Positions 18,913 to 28,404 are shown, counted from the first letter of the stretch. The stretch is DNA of 64,000 nucleotides from an uncultured Collinsella sp. (GCA_900550415.1 URSO01000002.1:1-64000); one strand, 5' to 3'. Numbers and translations are program-made. The notes: generated from the sequence alone by a model not told the origin.

Positions 18913-20277
18913 GTGTTTTCTAAATATCCTCAACATATGGCTTCGCACAAGAACGCGGCGTCGGCCAAATTAAAAGGCCCGCGGAATGCGTCCGCGGGCG
19001 TTCAGCATGCCGCTAAAAATATGTATCGCGCCAAGCCTTTGGCTGTAACGCGCGTTGTGGCAGCGGCGGTTTCGGTTGCTGCGGTCGGCGTATTTGGCGC
19101 GGTCGCCTTTGAGTTGGCTCAGAGTAATCTGAGCTTCGATCCTTCGGGGTATATCGCTGCATACAGTCACGGTGACGCGGAGTCCGGCGAGGCGTATCGG
19201 ATCAGTCCGCTCTCGACGGATGCCGAGGCAAATCGTCATGACGAGGATAGCGACAGCCGGGACACGAGCGCACGTGAGCAGCAGGCGCGGCTCGATAATG
19301 CGCAGGGACAGGTAAATCTGACGGGGCAAAGCGGCACGACCGCCTACAACGTTACCGGCAGCGCCGATGGAACGGGCGTAGGAGTTGCGGGTGGTTCGGG
19401 CAGCGGCGCGGGCGGCACTGGCGGCTCGGGAGGCGGGCAAAACGTTCCCGTTATCAATGCGGGCGGAGCATCTGGCGGCAATGCCGGCGGCGGTGCGGGC
19501 GGAAACGGTTCGGGCGGTAACGGCGGTAGTGGCGGCTCGGCCACCTCGACGGCCAATTCCTACAAGTATCTTCTTGCGGACCCCGCGCCCCAAAAGGGTG
19601 CCCCCATGGGAGACGCAACGTTCTTTACGCAGTTTAACGGTGCAAATGGATTGATCGATCCCCATGAGGTGCAGATTTCACCCATGGAGGATGCAATCTA
19701 CGATGGGCAGATGCTCGACGCCTGGACGCTGTTCTGCGCCATGGATGTCCACTGGAGTGACGACAAGGGCCTCTACTATCTTGCCTGCACCAAGGACGAG
19801 TTCGCCTCGTTTCCGTATCTCCGCATCGACTCGTGGACCAATGCCGCGGGCGAGAAGAATCCGGCGCTGTGCTCGAGCCAGCCGCTCACGGTAAGCGTCT
19901 CGCTGCGCTTGTCGCAGGATACGGCGTGGACGACGCGTAACGTTACCATCCAACCGGCGCGGTCGCGCCTGTTTGTGGTCGGCCAGCCCGATTCGATGGG
20001 CCAGCGAAGCGTGATTTGGAGCACGCTGAGCTCCAAGGAGAACCTGCTGGGTGTCAACACACAAGAAGCCTTTATGAAGCAGGCGGGCCATGTCGATTCG
20101 GGGGGGCTACCTCAATGCCTTGTTGCTGGGGTGGCGCGAGAACGAGGCGGCCGTCCCGTATTTCTACACGCTGACACCCGGTCGCCATGTGGTGGTTCCC
20201 GGCGACATCGTGTCCATCGACCCCGCCTACAAGGTGCGTTTTCAGGGTTATGCTCTCGACGAGGACTATCGCTTTGA
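18913..20277 (+). CDS. Giant LRR surface protein, N-terminal part (frameshifted)
   Basis: GTG 18913 follows GAGGGAG. The product has a basic N-terminus, one TM anchor (~residues 40-65), a hydrophilic linker, and a Gly/Ser-rich low-complexity tract (~residues 153-213). A folded region then runs to about residue 398 (EAFMKQAGHVDSGG). After that the frame reads into unrelated Arg/Pro-rich sequence and stops at 20277. The real continuation is in the +2 frame from ~20090. A run of seven G at 20100-20106 marks the slip: six G would give DSGGYLNALLLGWREN in one frame. The joined protein would be ~1,415 aa. The last ~55 residues of this ORF are an artefact of the shift. Confidence 0.75.
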   Translation: MFSKYPQHMASHKNAASAKLKGPRNASAGVQHAAKNMYRAKPLAVTRVVAAAVSVAAVGVFGAVAFELAQSNLSFDPSGYIAAYSHGDAESGEAYRISPLSTDAEANRHDEDSDSRDTSAREQQARLDNAQGQVNLTGQSGTTAYNVTGSADGTGVGVAGGSGSGAGGTGGSGGGQNVPVINAGGASGGNAGGGAGGNGSGGNGGSGGSATSTANSYKYLLADPAPQKGAPMGDATFFTQFNGANGLIDPHEVQISPMEDAIYDGQMLDAWTLFCAMDVHWSDDKGLYYLACTKDEFASFPYLRIDSWTNAAGEKNPALCSSQPLTVSVSLRLSQDTAWTTRNVTIQPARSRLFVVGQPDSMGQRSVIWSTLSSKENLLGVNTQEAFMKQAGHVDSGGLPQCLVAGVARERGGRPVFLHADTRSPCGGSRRHRVHRPRLQGAFSGLCSRRGLSL

Positions 20278-23161
20278 CGACGACCCTACCAGCCTCAATA
20301 ACTCACGCCTGCAGACGCTTGTCGATGTGGATGAGTCGGTCGTGTCGGTCGATGGCGGGGGCGAGACGCTCAGCGTTCCGCAGGGTGTGCAGGCGGTCGA
20401 CGCCTATACCGACAGTCGTCAGCGTGAAGTCTTTACGTGGCGGATCAACAATCTAGAGCTACCGTCCTCGGTGTACTACGTCAACGTCAATGCGGGCTTT
20501 CAAGTGCTCGATGCCTACCGTGTCGCGTCGGATAACCCCGTCTATGCCGCAACGGATGAGGGTATCTTGACCTCTCGCGATGGCAAGGAGTATCTGGGCG
20601 TTCCCTACCATACGCGCGAGCTCGATGTTCCCGCCGATATTGCCCATGTCGTCATTCCCGATCGCAATAAGCTCGATCGTATTGTTCTGCACGCGTCCAA
20701 AGAGGGCGAGTTGCCCCAGATTGACGTGAGCAATCTGCAGGACTGCACCCTGGTCGTCGACGATGCCGCGCTGCTCGATTTTATTACCGAGCACGCGGAC
20801 GAACTAGAGAATGCCTACGGCGTATACGTGTCGCCCGCGACCAACCCCAGTGTCCAGCTCACGTACTCACAGGGGCTGGTGTACAACATTAATTCGCAGC
20901 TCGAAAGCGACCTGTGCTATGTGCTCGATACGGGTTCCAATATTGCCCTGGTGCAGATTTCCAACACCATCAAGAAGGGTGCCTTTGCGGGCAACACTTC
21001 GGTGGACACGCTGGTACTCATGCCGTGGTTTGACGATAAGGTGACGCTCGAGGACGGCAGTCTTGAGGGCGGTTCCGTGCGGACCATCGTGTGCGCAACC
21101 GATGAGCAGGTCGCGTATGTCGAACAGCGCAAGGCTGCCGCCGGTGCACCCGATGCGCGCGTGATTAAGATGAGCCTGTCTCAAGACGGATACTTGTATT
21201 ATGCCAACGCCGACAAGACGATTTTGCTGTCCGCTGCAGGCGATGAGGATGGCAACCTGTCCGCGACCTTTGACGGCACCTTGCTTGCGGATGGCGGCAA
21301 GCAGCTCCAAGTAGATTCCATCGCACCGTATGCTTTCTCGGGCGATGCGGAGCTCAGGTTTGTCAATCTGGGCGAGAAGACGAGTGCCATCGGCCGTAAC
21401 GCGTTTGAGAACTGCCAAAACCTTCAAGGTGTGTTTATCGGCACGCCCGATAGCATTGAGGTGGGTGCCGATGTCTTTAAGGGCTGCACGGGCCTGGGCT
21501 TTGTGGCGTCGAGTGCTAAAAAGGCTGTCTTTGCCACGACCGAGAATCCCAATCCGGCCGGCTGCACCTGGTATGCGCCCGATGGCGAGCTGCAGGGCTA
21601 CGACAGCCGCTTTGTCACTGTCGACGGCATTTACGATTTTGCTTGCGATGCCCAAAGCGACGACGCGCCCCTTCTCTACGGCTATTACGATGGCGACGAG
21701 GAAGGCAAGCCAAGCATCCTGCTCGGTGCGCCCTCGATGCTCAACGGTACGATTGAGCTGCTGCCGAGTACGATTGAGATCTTTGGCGGCTATTCCTTGT
21801 CTGGCGCCAAGGACCTGCCTGGTGCCTTTGAGGGGACCGGAGGCGCGTGGGGTGTCGATTGGGCTTCGGCTCCCAAGCTGGCATATATCGATCGCTATGC
21901 CTTCAGGAATTCCGGCATCGCCGGCGATCTGAACATCGATCTTCCCGATAACGATATCTACGTCGGCGTGTCGGCGTTCGAAGGCTGTACGAATCTTGTC
22001 TCGGCGTCTGTGCACGCGGCAACGATCGAAATCAGCGATCAGGCATTCATGGGCTGCCCGAGGCTCGCGAGTGCATCGTTTGTGGCGGATACCAATGGCG
22101 ACTACGACGCAGCTACGGGTGCGGGCTCTCGAAACTACCTGGCATCATCGGTGTTTGGCAACGATGCCAACTTTACGAACTTGACGGTCGGCGCCGGTAT
22201 CGCGACGCTGGGCTATCCGTCGCCAGGCGTGGGCTTCTTCTTGGACGGCGCAACCGATGTCCAAGAGGAGGCCAGCCGCATTCGCCTGTCGGTGCCCAGT
22301 GGCATGGAGCAGGACTATCTCAATGCATGGGTCTACGGACTCATTGGCTACGACGACTACGACACGTATTATGGCGTTGTGGAATTTGGCATGCTCTCCG
22401 ATTGGTTTATGGGGGAGGGCCCGGAGCCGACGGCCGATGCGGTTAGGGCGCAGATGGCTCAGAACCTATTGGAGCCCGAGAATCGCCTGCGAACCATGAT
22501 GGGGCTGCCGCTGGTCGAGGCCTCTACGGTAATACAGGCGGGTGGCGATGCGGCCGAGAGCCATGAATGGGAGATAGAGGACAACGGTGACGGTACTGCC
22601 GCGCTGGTCTCGGCGCCGTCTGATATCGAACGGGCCGATTTAGCGAGTGTGTTGACGGAGCCAACCGTAATCGACTCGAACGCCTTCTCGCACTGTTCGA
22701 ACCTCACCGAGATTGCACTGTGCGATAAGGTGGTCGGCATCCAGAGCGGTGCGTTTGCGGGCTGCAGCGGCGTGACGGTGACGCTGCCTACTGGCTGTCC
22801 GCTGCCGGAGTTGCTGGGCGGGATGGAGAGCATGCCGTTCTCGTTTGGCGGCAACGTAGTGCTCGATATCGCCGAGGCCGATCGCGAGCCGCTGCTCAAG
22901 ACGTGGTCTCGTCAGATGGTGGGGGTTGCCACAGACGACGAGGAGGCCGACTACGTTGAGAGCAAGTGGTTCGGCAACGTCAACATGGATACGTTTGAGT
23001 CGCCGACGTTCGATGTGCTCAATAAGGCCGTAAATGAGCCCATCATGGAGTGCGAGAATCGCTTGCGCTCGCTGATGGGCATGGAGGCCATAAGCGATAT
23101 CGGCGAGCTCGGCGACCCCATTGATATCAATAAGTATCCGCAATATTGGATCGCCGGCTAG
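20090..23161 (+). CDS. Giant LRR surface protein, C-terminal part with BspA-like LRR_5 repeats
   Basis: The 1,023-codon frame continues the protein interrupted at the G7 tract. It contains BspA/LRR_5-type repeats such as AIGRNAFENCQNLQGVFIG, YIDRYAFRNSGIAG, VGVSAFEGCTNLVSASV, ISDQAFMGCPRLASASF, IDSNAFSHCSNLTEIAL and IQSGAFAGCSGVTVTLP. Two copies of an ENRLR(T/S)(M/L)MG motif occur (near 22490 and 23060). BspA-type LRR proteins bind host or bacterial surface molecules. Translation from ATG 20090 has no good binding site, so this part is probably expressed only when the frame is restored. No sortase signal is seen at its C-terminus; anchoring would be by the N-terminal helix. Confidence 0.75.
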   Translation: MSIRGGYLNALLLGWRENEAAVPYFYTLTPGRHVVVPGDIVSIDPAYKVRFQGYALDEDYRFDDDPTSLNNSRLQTLVDVDESVVSVDGGGETLSVPQGVQAVDAYTDSRQREVFTWRINNLELPSSVYYVNVNAGFQVLDAYRVASDNPVYAATDEGILTSRDGKEYLGVPYHTRELDVPADIAHVVIPDRNKLDRIVLHASKEGELPQIDVSNLQDCTLVVDDAALLDFITEHADELENAYGVYVSPATNPSVQLTYSQGLVYNINSQLESDLCYVLDTGSNIALVQISNTIKKGAFAGNTSVDTLVLMPWFDDKVTLEDGSLEGGSVRTIVCATDEQVAYVEQRKAAAGAPDARVIKMSLSQDGYLYYANADKTILLSAAGDEDGNLSATFDGTLLADGGKQLQVDSIAPYAFSGDAELRFVNLGEKTSAIGRNAFENCQNLQGVFIGTPDSIEVGADVFKGCTGLGFVASSAKKAVFATTENPNPAGCTWYAPDGELQGYDSRFVTVDGIYDFACDAQSDDAPLLYGYYDGDEEGKPSILLGAPSMLNGTIELLPSTIEIFGGYSLSGAKDLPGAFEGTGGAWGVDWASAPKLAYIDRYAFRNSGIAGDLNIDLPDNDIYVGVSAFEGCTNLVSASVHAATIEISDQAFMGCPRLASASFVADTNGDYDAATGAGSRNYLASSVFGNDANFTNLTVGAGIATLGYPSPGVGFFLDGATDVQEEASRIRLSVPSGMEQDYLNAWVYGLIGYDDYDTYYGVVEFGMLSDWFMGEGPEPTADAVRAQMAQNLLEPENRLRTMMGLPLVEASTVIQAGGDAAESHEWEIEDNGDGTAALVSAPSDIERADLASVLTEPTVIDSNAFSHCSNLTEIALCDKVVGIQSGAFAGCSGVTVTLPTGCPLPELLGGMESMPFSFGGNVVLDIAEADREPLLKTWSRQMVGVATDDEEADYVESKWFGNVNMDTFESPTFDVLNKAVNEPIMECENRLRSLMGMEAISDIGELGDPIDINKYPQYWIAG

Positions 23162-23166
23162 GCAGG

Positions 23167-23895
23167 TTATGAAGCGAGGCAGCCCCAGTCGATGGGGCTG
23201 CTGCCGTTTTGCTCGAGCAATTCATTGGCTGCCGAGAAGGGACGCGACCCCATAAAAGCGGGGAGTTCTGCCGTGGCACGGTTGGCCGAAAGCGGCGAGG
23301 GGTGCGTGGAGGCAAGGCAGAACTTGCCGCCCGCCTTGCCCGCGCCGGTCGCGGCGAGCTTGCCCTCGACCATCTGCTGGGCAAAGCGGCCCCATGCCAA
23401 AAAGACGACCGGCTGGGGCAGCTGACAGCAGCGTTCGATAACGTAGTCGGTGAGCGTGCTCCAGCCCAGCTTGGCGTGCGAGTTCGCGGCATGTTCGCGC
23501 ACGGTGAGCGTCGTGTTGAGAAGCAGGACGCCCTGTTGTGCCCAGGGGGTTAGGTCTCCCGTGGCGGGAATGGGGCAGCCCAGATCGGCGTTGAGTTCCT
23601 TATAGATGTTGCGCAGGCTCGGCGGCAACTTGGTTTGCGTCGCAGGCACCGAGAACGACAGCCCCATGGCCTGGTTGGGCCCGTGATAGGGGTCTTGGCC
23701 CAGGATGACTACCTTGACCAGGTCGGCCGGCGTGTAGGCGAGGGCATTGAGGATGTCGTCTTGTGCCGGATAGATGGTCTGCTCGGCACGCAGAAGGGCG
23801 ATGCGCTCGAGTAGCTGGTTCGTAGTGTCACGTACCGGCTGCGGCGCATCGCCCAACCAAGTTGCTATGTTGCGGTCGCGAGTTGCAGCGTCCAT
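23167..23895 (-). CDS. ung: Uracil-DNA glycosylase
   Basis: A 242-aa family 1 UDG that removes uracil from DNA in base-excision repair. The catalytic water-activating loop GQDPYHG is near residues 65-71, the uracil-pocket segment is LLLNTTLTVREHAANSH, and the DNA-intercalation loop HPSPLS is near 197-202. Length matches the family (about 220-250). It stands alone, convergent with the LRR gene, whose stop lies 6 bp away. Confidence 0.95.
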   Translation of the reverse strand: MDAATRDRNIATWLGDAPQPVRDTTNQLLERIALLRAEQTIYPAQDDILNALAYTPADLVKVVILGQDPYHGPNQAMGLSFSVPATQTKLPPSLRNIYKELNADLGCPIPATGDLTPWAQQGVLLLNTTLTVREHAANSHAKLGWSTLTDYVIERCCQLPQPVVFLAWGRFAQQMVEGKLAATGAGKAGGKFCLASTHPSPLSANRATAELPAFMGSRPFSAANELLEQNGSSPIDWGCLAS

Positions 23896-23981
23896 GGAAC
23901 TCCTTTAGGGCAGATGCTTTGTCGGCATCTATTGTAAAGGCGTCAGAGACCTTTATGCCGCGGCTGTATGAGGAGTGGGGT

Positions 23982-24884
23982 CTACGAGACGTGCTCGGGC
24001 GCTGCCGCCATATGAGCATGCCCATGTGCGCGAAGGCGCGGAAGCTCGACAGTTGCCACCATGACGCCGGTGAGGATGAGGGCAGCGCCAAGGAAGGCGA
24101 TAGGGCTCAGGACCTCGCCGACCAGGAAAAACGAGAAGACGGCGGAGCAGACCGGCTCGAGCGAGAAGGCGAAGCCAGTGGTTTCGGCAGGTACGTGGGG
24201 CTGCACGAGCGTCTGGGTGATAAAGCCGTAGGCAGAGCAGATGAGTGCGAGTGCAACGATAACGACGATCTCGCTCGGCGTGCTGGGAAGCGTGAAGCCG
24301 CCAAAGGTAAATGCGGCGATACCCGAGAACAAGCCGCCGAAGCCCAGCTGCCAAACGCCCAGAGCCAGCGGATCGACTTCTTCGACAAAGCGCTTGGCGA
24401 TGATAAGGTGGCCGGCATAGATAAAGGCCGAGAGCAGCATGATGATCGCGCCGGGATTCAGGCTGGTAAAGTCGGCGCCCGAGAGCAGCAACATGCCGCA
24501 GGTGACGATGCCGGTGCCGATGAGCACCTTGCGCTCGGGAGCGCGACGCAGCAGGGCCGCGTTGGCAAACGGCACGATTACGACCGTCAGGCTCTGCAAA
24601 AAGCCGGCGGTGGAGGCGGAGGTGAGGCTGGAGCCCAGGCACATGCAGGTGATCTCGGTTGCCATGATGGCGCCGATGATGGCGGCGCGGACCATCAGGT
24701 CACGGTTGATGCGCACCGCGTGCTTGTGGAAGAGCAGCAGGCAGGCCGCAAAGGCGATGATGCAGCGCAGCGCGACGATGCTCGTGGCGTTCATGCTGTC
24801 CATGCCGATCTTCATGAGGGGGTACGAAAAGCCCCATGCGACGGGAACGGAAAATGAGAGCGCGATTGCTTTTTTGCGATCCAT
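23982..24884 (-). CDS. EamA (DMT superfamily) transporter
   Basis: A 300-aa membrane protein with ten predicted helices in two EamA repeats (~residues 8-140 and ~150-285), starting MDRKKAIALSFSVPVAWGFS. The motifs ALRCIIAFAACLLLF and LEPVCSAVFSFFLVGEVLSP are typical of drug/metabolite exporters. AAAGGAG precedes ATG 24884. It is divergent from a LysR regulator gene across 158 bp, so that regulator probably controls it. Substrate unknown. Confidence 0.85.
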   Translation of the reverse strand: MDRKKAIALSFSVPVAWGFSYPLMKIGMDSMNATSIVALRCIIAFAACLLLFHKHAVRINRDLMVRAAIIGAIMATEITCMCLGSSLTSASTAGFLQSLTVVIVPFANAALLRRAPERKVLIGTGIVTCGMLLLSGADFTSLNPGAIIMLLSAFIYAGHLIIAKRFVEEVDPLALGVWQLGFGGLFSGIAAFTFGGFTLPSTPSEIVVIVALALICSAYGFITQTLVQPHVPAETTGFAFSLEPVCSAVFSFFLVGEVLSPIAFLGAALILTGVMVATVELPRLRAHGHAHMAAAPEHVS

Positions 24885-25042
24885 GGGACTCCTTTTGTTA
24901 CAGAACGGTTTCGCAAAAAGGATTCTGCTCCCAGATATGGATGTAGTAAAGCGAATGTATCTTCAGTATGATTAAGAAATACTAATGTTGGAAGAAAAAG
25001 CCCTGGCAAAACGTTTTACGGCTACATCGATGTGGAGGCACG

Positions 25043-25909
25043 ATGGCATCGCGGTATCAGATTGTATGTATGGTGGTCGATTGCGGCAGCCTGAAACGTG
25101 CCGCCGACGAGCTGGGCTATACGCAAAGTGCGGTGAGCCAGGCCGTCAAGGCGCTCGAGCGCGAGCTGGGCACCACGATTATCGAGCGTGGCAAGCAGGG
25201 CGTCTCACTGACGCGCGACGGCAAACAGTATCTGCCGTATCTGCGCCAGATCGTTACAGCCGAGGCCGAGCTTGAGGGCAAGCGTCAGGAGTTGCTGGGG
25301 CTTTCGTCGACCGACATTCGCATTGCGACGTTTACCAACGTGAGTCGTACTGTGTTGCCGCGTGTGATCCGCGACTTTGGGGCCCTGCATCCGGGCGTGC
25401 GCTTTACCCTCAAGCAGGGCGATTACACGCGCAATGCCCAGTGGGTGCACGATGGCGTGGTCGACTTTTGCTTTACAGCGCGTGGATTTACCGAGGGGCT
25501 CGAGAAACGCGTGGTCTATCACGACGAGCTGGTGGCGCTGTTGCCAGCCGTCCATCCACTGGCGGCAAAGGAAAAGGTGACGCTTGCCGACCTGGCGTCC
25601 GAACCTTTTGTGCTGCTGGATGAGGGCGAACAGAGTCTGGTGCTCGATGCGTTTGCCGCGCACGGGCTATCGCCGCATGTGACGAGTGAGGTCACCGATG
25701 ACTACACCATTATGGCGATGGTGGAGGAGGGCCTCGGTGTGAGCATGCTCTACCGCCGTACCGTCGAGGGCATGCGGGCCGATATTTGTGTGCGCCCCAT
25801 CGTGCATGCTCCCTCGCGCGACGTCGTGGCGGCTTGGCGCAGCTGGGACACCATGCCGATCGCCACGAGGCGCTTTATCGACTACATGAGCTCGCATATC
25901 GTGAGCTAG
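25043..25909 (+). CDS. LysR family transcriptional regulator
   Basis: A 288-aa regulator with the N-terminal winged helix VDCGSLKRAADELGYTQSAV (about residues 9-28) and SQAVKALERELG. A periplasmic-binding-protein-like effector domain follows from ~90 to 285. GGAGGCACG precedes ATG 25043. It faces the EamA transporter gene across a 158-bp intergenic region, the classic LysR arrangement, so it probably activates that exporter in response to a small molecule. Confidence 0.88.
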   Translation: MASRYQIVCMVVDCGSLKRAADELGYTQSAVSQAVKALERELGTTIIERGKQGVSLTRDGKQYLPYLRQIVTAEAELEGKRQELLGLSSTDIRIATFTNVSRTVLPRVIRDFGALHPGVRFTLKQGDYTRNAQWVHDGVVDFCFTARGFTEGLEKRVVYHDELVALLPAVHPLAAKEKVTLADLASEPFVLLDEGEQSLVLDAFAAHGLSPHVTSEVTDDYTIMAMVEEGLGVSMLYRRTVEGMRADICVRPIVHAPSRDVVAAWRSWDTMPIATRRFIDYMSSHIVS

Positions 25910-25938
25910 TTGCCGATGCGCCACCTTGTTGGATGTGT

Positions 25939-27321
25939 CTAGCGCGCCCCGGTCTTGGCTTGTGCCAGACGGTAGGTGCGTGCCGGGTGGCAGAGCAGTA
26001 CCGCCACGACCATAAAGAATGCCGTGGTGCCCAGGCTGATGGGGTAGACCATCATGATGTTCGCAAAGGTACGGAAGTGCGGGAACACGCAGAATACCCA
26101 GTAGAAGCGGATGCCGCAGACGCAAATCATGGTGATGAGGGCGGGCATGAGCGAGATGCCAAAGCCGCGCAGATAACCGGACATGTTTTCGTAGAACATG
26201 CTAAAGGCGTACGCCGGGAAGATCGAACACACGCGGATATAGCCGATCGAGACGATGTTGGGATCGCTGTTGAACAACGCCAGGATCTCGCGCCCCAGAC
26301 CGACGATGACGATAATCGTGGTGAGTGCAACGATGCCGCCTTCGACCAGGCAGACCTTGAGCGTCTTGGTGCAGCGGTCGATCTGGCGCGCGCCGTGGTT
26401 TTGTCCCACAAAGGTGGTGCAAGCCTGGCTAAAGCTGTTGAGCAGGTTGTAGCACACATACTCCAGGCTCATGGCGGCGCTCGATGCCGCCATGACCTCG
26501 GTGCCCAAGCTGTTGATGGCGGACTGGATGATGATGTTGGCGACGGCAAAGACGGCGCTTTGGATACCGGCGGGCAGGCCGATCTTAACGATGCGCTTGA
26601 GGGCGACGGGGTCGATAGCCAGATCGCGCAGGGTGACGCGGACGACGGAATCGGTCTTGAGCAGACGGATAAAGAGCGTGACGGCGCTGACGGTATAGGC
26701 GATGGCGGTGGCGATGGCGACACCCGCGACGCCCCAGTGGAGCACGGGGACAAAGATGAGGTCCAGGCCAATGTTGAGGACGGTAGACACGGCAAGCGCC
26801 CGCAGCGGCATGCGGGTGATGCCGACGGAGCGGAAGATCGCGGCCTCAAAGTTGTAGAGCAAGATCGAGGGCATGCTGAGCAAAAAGACGCGCAGGTAGA
26901 GCGAAGCGAGAGGCATGGTTTCGGCAGGAACGTTGAGCGCGGCGAGCATGGGCTCGGCAAAGATCTCGCCCAGCGCGATGACGACAAAGCCCACGAGCGC
27001 CATAAGAATCGAGGTATGGACGGCACGTTTGACCATGTTCTGATCGTTGCGGCCGATAGCGTTGGCGATGACCACATTTGAGCCAAGCGACATGCCGATA
27101 AACAGGTTGAGCATAAGACTGGTAAGCGGAACATTGGAGCCGACCGCTGCCATGGCAAGGGTTCCCTGGTCGCCCGAGAAGTTGCCGATGATGACCGTGG
27201 CGATGAGGTTCGATAGCTGCTCAAGGATGCTCGTGGCGGCGACGGGAAAGGCGAACAGGGGAATATTGCGCCACAGCGAGCCGGTGGTCATGTCGATGTG
27301 CTTAGATACGGTGTCAGCCAT
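25939..27321 (-). CDS. MATE family efflux transporter
   Basis: A 460-aa protein with twelve predicted TM helices in two MatE repeats, starting MADTVSKHIDMTTGSLWRNI. Typical elements are FPVAATSILEQLSNLIATVI in helix 1, GSNVVIANAIGRND in the helix 2 loop, and FVGQNHGARQIDR in the second repeat. Such proteins export cationic compounds using Na+ or H+ gradients. It is a single gene convergent with the LysR gene; a palindromic repeat lies upstream at 27386-27443. Confidence 0.9.
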   Translation of the reverse strand: MADTVSKHIDMTTGSLWRNIPLFAFPVAATSILEQLSNLIATVIIGNFSGDQGTLAMAAVGSNVPLTSLMLNLFIGMSLGSNVVIANAIGRNDQNMVKRAVHTSILMALVGFVVIALGEIFAEPMLAALNVPAETMPLASLYLRVFLLSMPSILLYNFEAAIFRSVGITRMPLRALAVSTVLNIGLDLIFVPVLHWGVAGVAIATAIAYTVSAVTLFIRLLKTDSVVRVTLRDLAIDPVALKRIVKIGLPAGIQSAVFAVANIIIQSAINSLGTEVMAASSAAMSLEYVCYNLLNSFSQACTTFVGQNHGARQIDRCTKTLKVCLVEGGIVALTTIIVIVGLGREILALFNSDPNIVSIGYIRVCSIFPAYAFSMFYENMSGYLRGFGISLMPALITMICVCGIRFYWVFCVFPHFRTFANIMMVYPISLGTTAFFMVVAVLLCHPARTYRLAQAKTGAR

Positions 27322-27385
27322 GCGCTCTCAATCTCTAACATGCTCTTTCGTGCTTATTTGCGCAGATGATGATACTCCTAATCGA

Positions 27386-27443
27386 CTAGTCGTTGGGGAC
27401 GTTCTTAAACGACTAGGCATTCAAGAACGTCTCCAATGACTAG
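27386..27443. repeat. Palindromic repeat with 21-bp arms
   Basis: The arms CTAGTCGTTGGGGACGTTCTT and AAGAACGTCTCCAATGACTAG are inverted with two mismatches around a 16-bp loop that itself contains ACGACTAGG. It lies between the divergent MATE and rlmA genes. There is no T-tract. The GGGAC core recalls the other palindromes in this window. Confidence 0.75.
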
Positions 27444-27499
27444 GTGGGGGAGGCGTGCGACAATAGTGGGCGTTGTGTTGTTCGCGCTAAGGAGATGCC

Positions 27500-28315
27500 A
27501 TGTTGTTGTGTCCCGTTTGCCATGAGCCGTTGGTGGACAATGAACGCGGTGCTGCATGCGCGAGCGGGCACCGGTTTGACCGTGCGCGCGAGGGCTATCT
27601 ATATCTGCTGCGCTCGTCCAAGAGCGGTGACTCCATGGGTGATCCCAAGTCGCAGGCGCGCAGCCGTCGTGACTTTCTGAACCGTGGATACTACGCGCCG
27701 TTGCGTGATGCGATGGTCGAGCTGGTGCGCGATCGGGTGTCTAGGCATGCGGCGTCTGCGGGCGGTCCCATGACCTTGCTCGATATTTGCTGTGGCGAGG
27801 GCTACTACACGAGCGCCATGGGTGCGGTGCCGGGCGTGGATGCTTACGGGTTCGACTTGGGCAAAGAGATGGTGCGCCTGGCCGCCAAGCGCGGCGATGC
27901 GACCTACTTTGTGGCCAATATGAAGGACATCCCCGTGGCCGATGGCGCCTTCGATATGGTGACCGAGCTCTTCGCTCCCTTTAACGAGCGCGAATTTGCC
28001 CGCGTGCTGGCGCCAGAGGGCTCGCTCTACACCGTAGTGCCGGGTGCCCGTCATCTGTTTGGGCTCAAGGAGGTGCTCTACGACACGCCATATCTCAATG
28101 ACGAGAAGCTGCCGAAGACTACCGAGCTCGAGTTGGTCGGAATGCAGCGGGTATCTGCGAATATTACGCTCCAGACCCAGGCCGACATCGAGGCGGTGTT
28201 CCAGATGACACCGTACTACTACCGCACGCGCCCCGTCGACAAAGAGCGCCTGGCAAACTTGGACACCCTTCAAACTGACATCGACTTCATCATCGCCGAG
28301 TACCGCCACAACTAA
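27500..28315 (+). CDS. rlmA: 23S rRNA (guanine-N1)-methyltransferase, RlmA family
   Basis: A 271-aa protein with an N-terminal zinc-finger (LLCPVCHEPL, then C and H in ACASGHRFDRAREGYLYLL). A Rossmann methyltransferase domain follows with motif I LLDICCGEGYYTSAM near residues 92-106 and LFAPFNEREFARVL. The family modifies N1 of G745 or G748 of 23S rRNA; the latter subtype (TlrB) confers tylosin resistance. Which position is used cannot be told here. AAGGAG precedes ATG 27500. Confidence 0.85.
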   Translation: MLLCPVCHEPLVDNERGAACASGHRFDRAREGYLYLLRSSKSGDSMGDPKSQARSRRDFLNRGYYAPLRDAMVELVRDRVSRHAASAGGPMTLLDICCGEGYYTSAMGAVPGVDAYGFDLGKEMVRLAAKRGDATYFVANMKDIPVADGAFDMVTELFAPFNEREFARVLAPEGSLYTVVPGARHLFGLKEVLYDTPYLNDEKLPKTTELELVGMQRVSANITLQTQADIEAVFQMTPYYYRTRPVDKERLANLDTLQTDIDFIIAEYRHN

Positions 28316-28316
28316 C

Positions 28317-28353
28317 AACCTGCCAAAAAGGGACAGGTTTATTTTGGCAGGTT
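28317..28353. repeat. Short palindrome AACCTGCCAAAA...TTTTGGCAGGTT
   Basis: Perfect 12-bp arms (28317-28328, 28342-28353) around GGGACAGGTTTA, one base after the rlmA stop. The interior GGGACAG and the A-rich arm resemble the 33-38 kb palindrome family. The T-run in the right arm may also give it terminator activity. Confidence 0.7.
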
Positions 28354-28370
28354 TTATCTGGGCAAACGTA

Positions 28371-28404
28371 AAGGGCCGACCGCGGAGATGTGCGATCGGC
28401 CCTT
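28371..28404. terminator. Terminator between convergent rlmA and membrane-protein genes
   Basis: AAGGGCCGA (28371-28379) and TCGGCCCTT (28396-28404) form a stem with a 16-nt loop. The flanking T-tracts are weak, so efficiency is uncertain. Confidence 0.55.
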
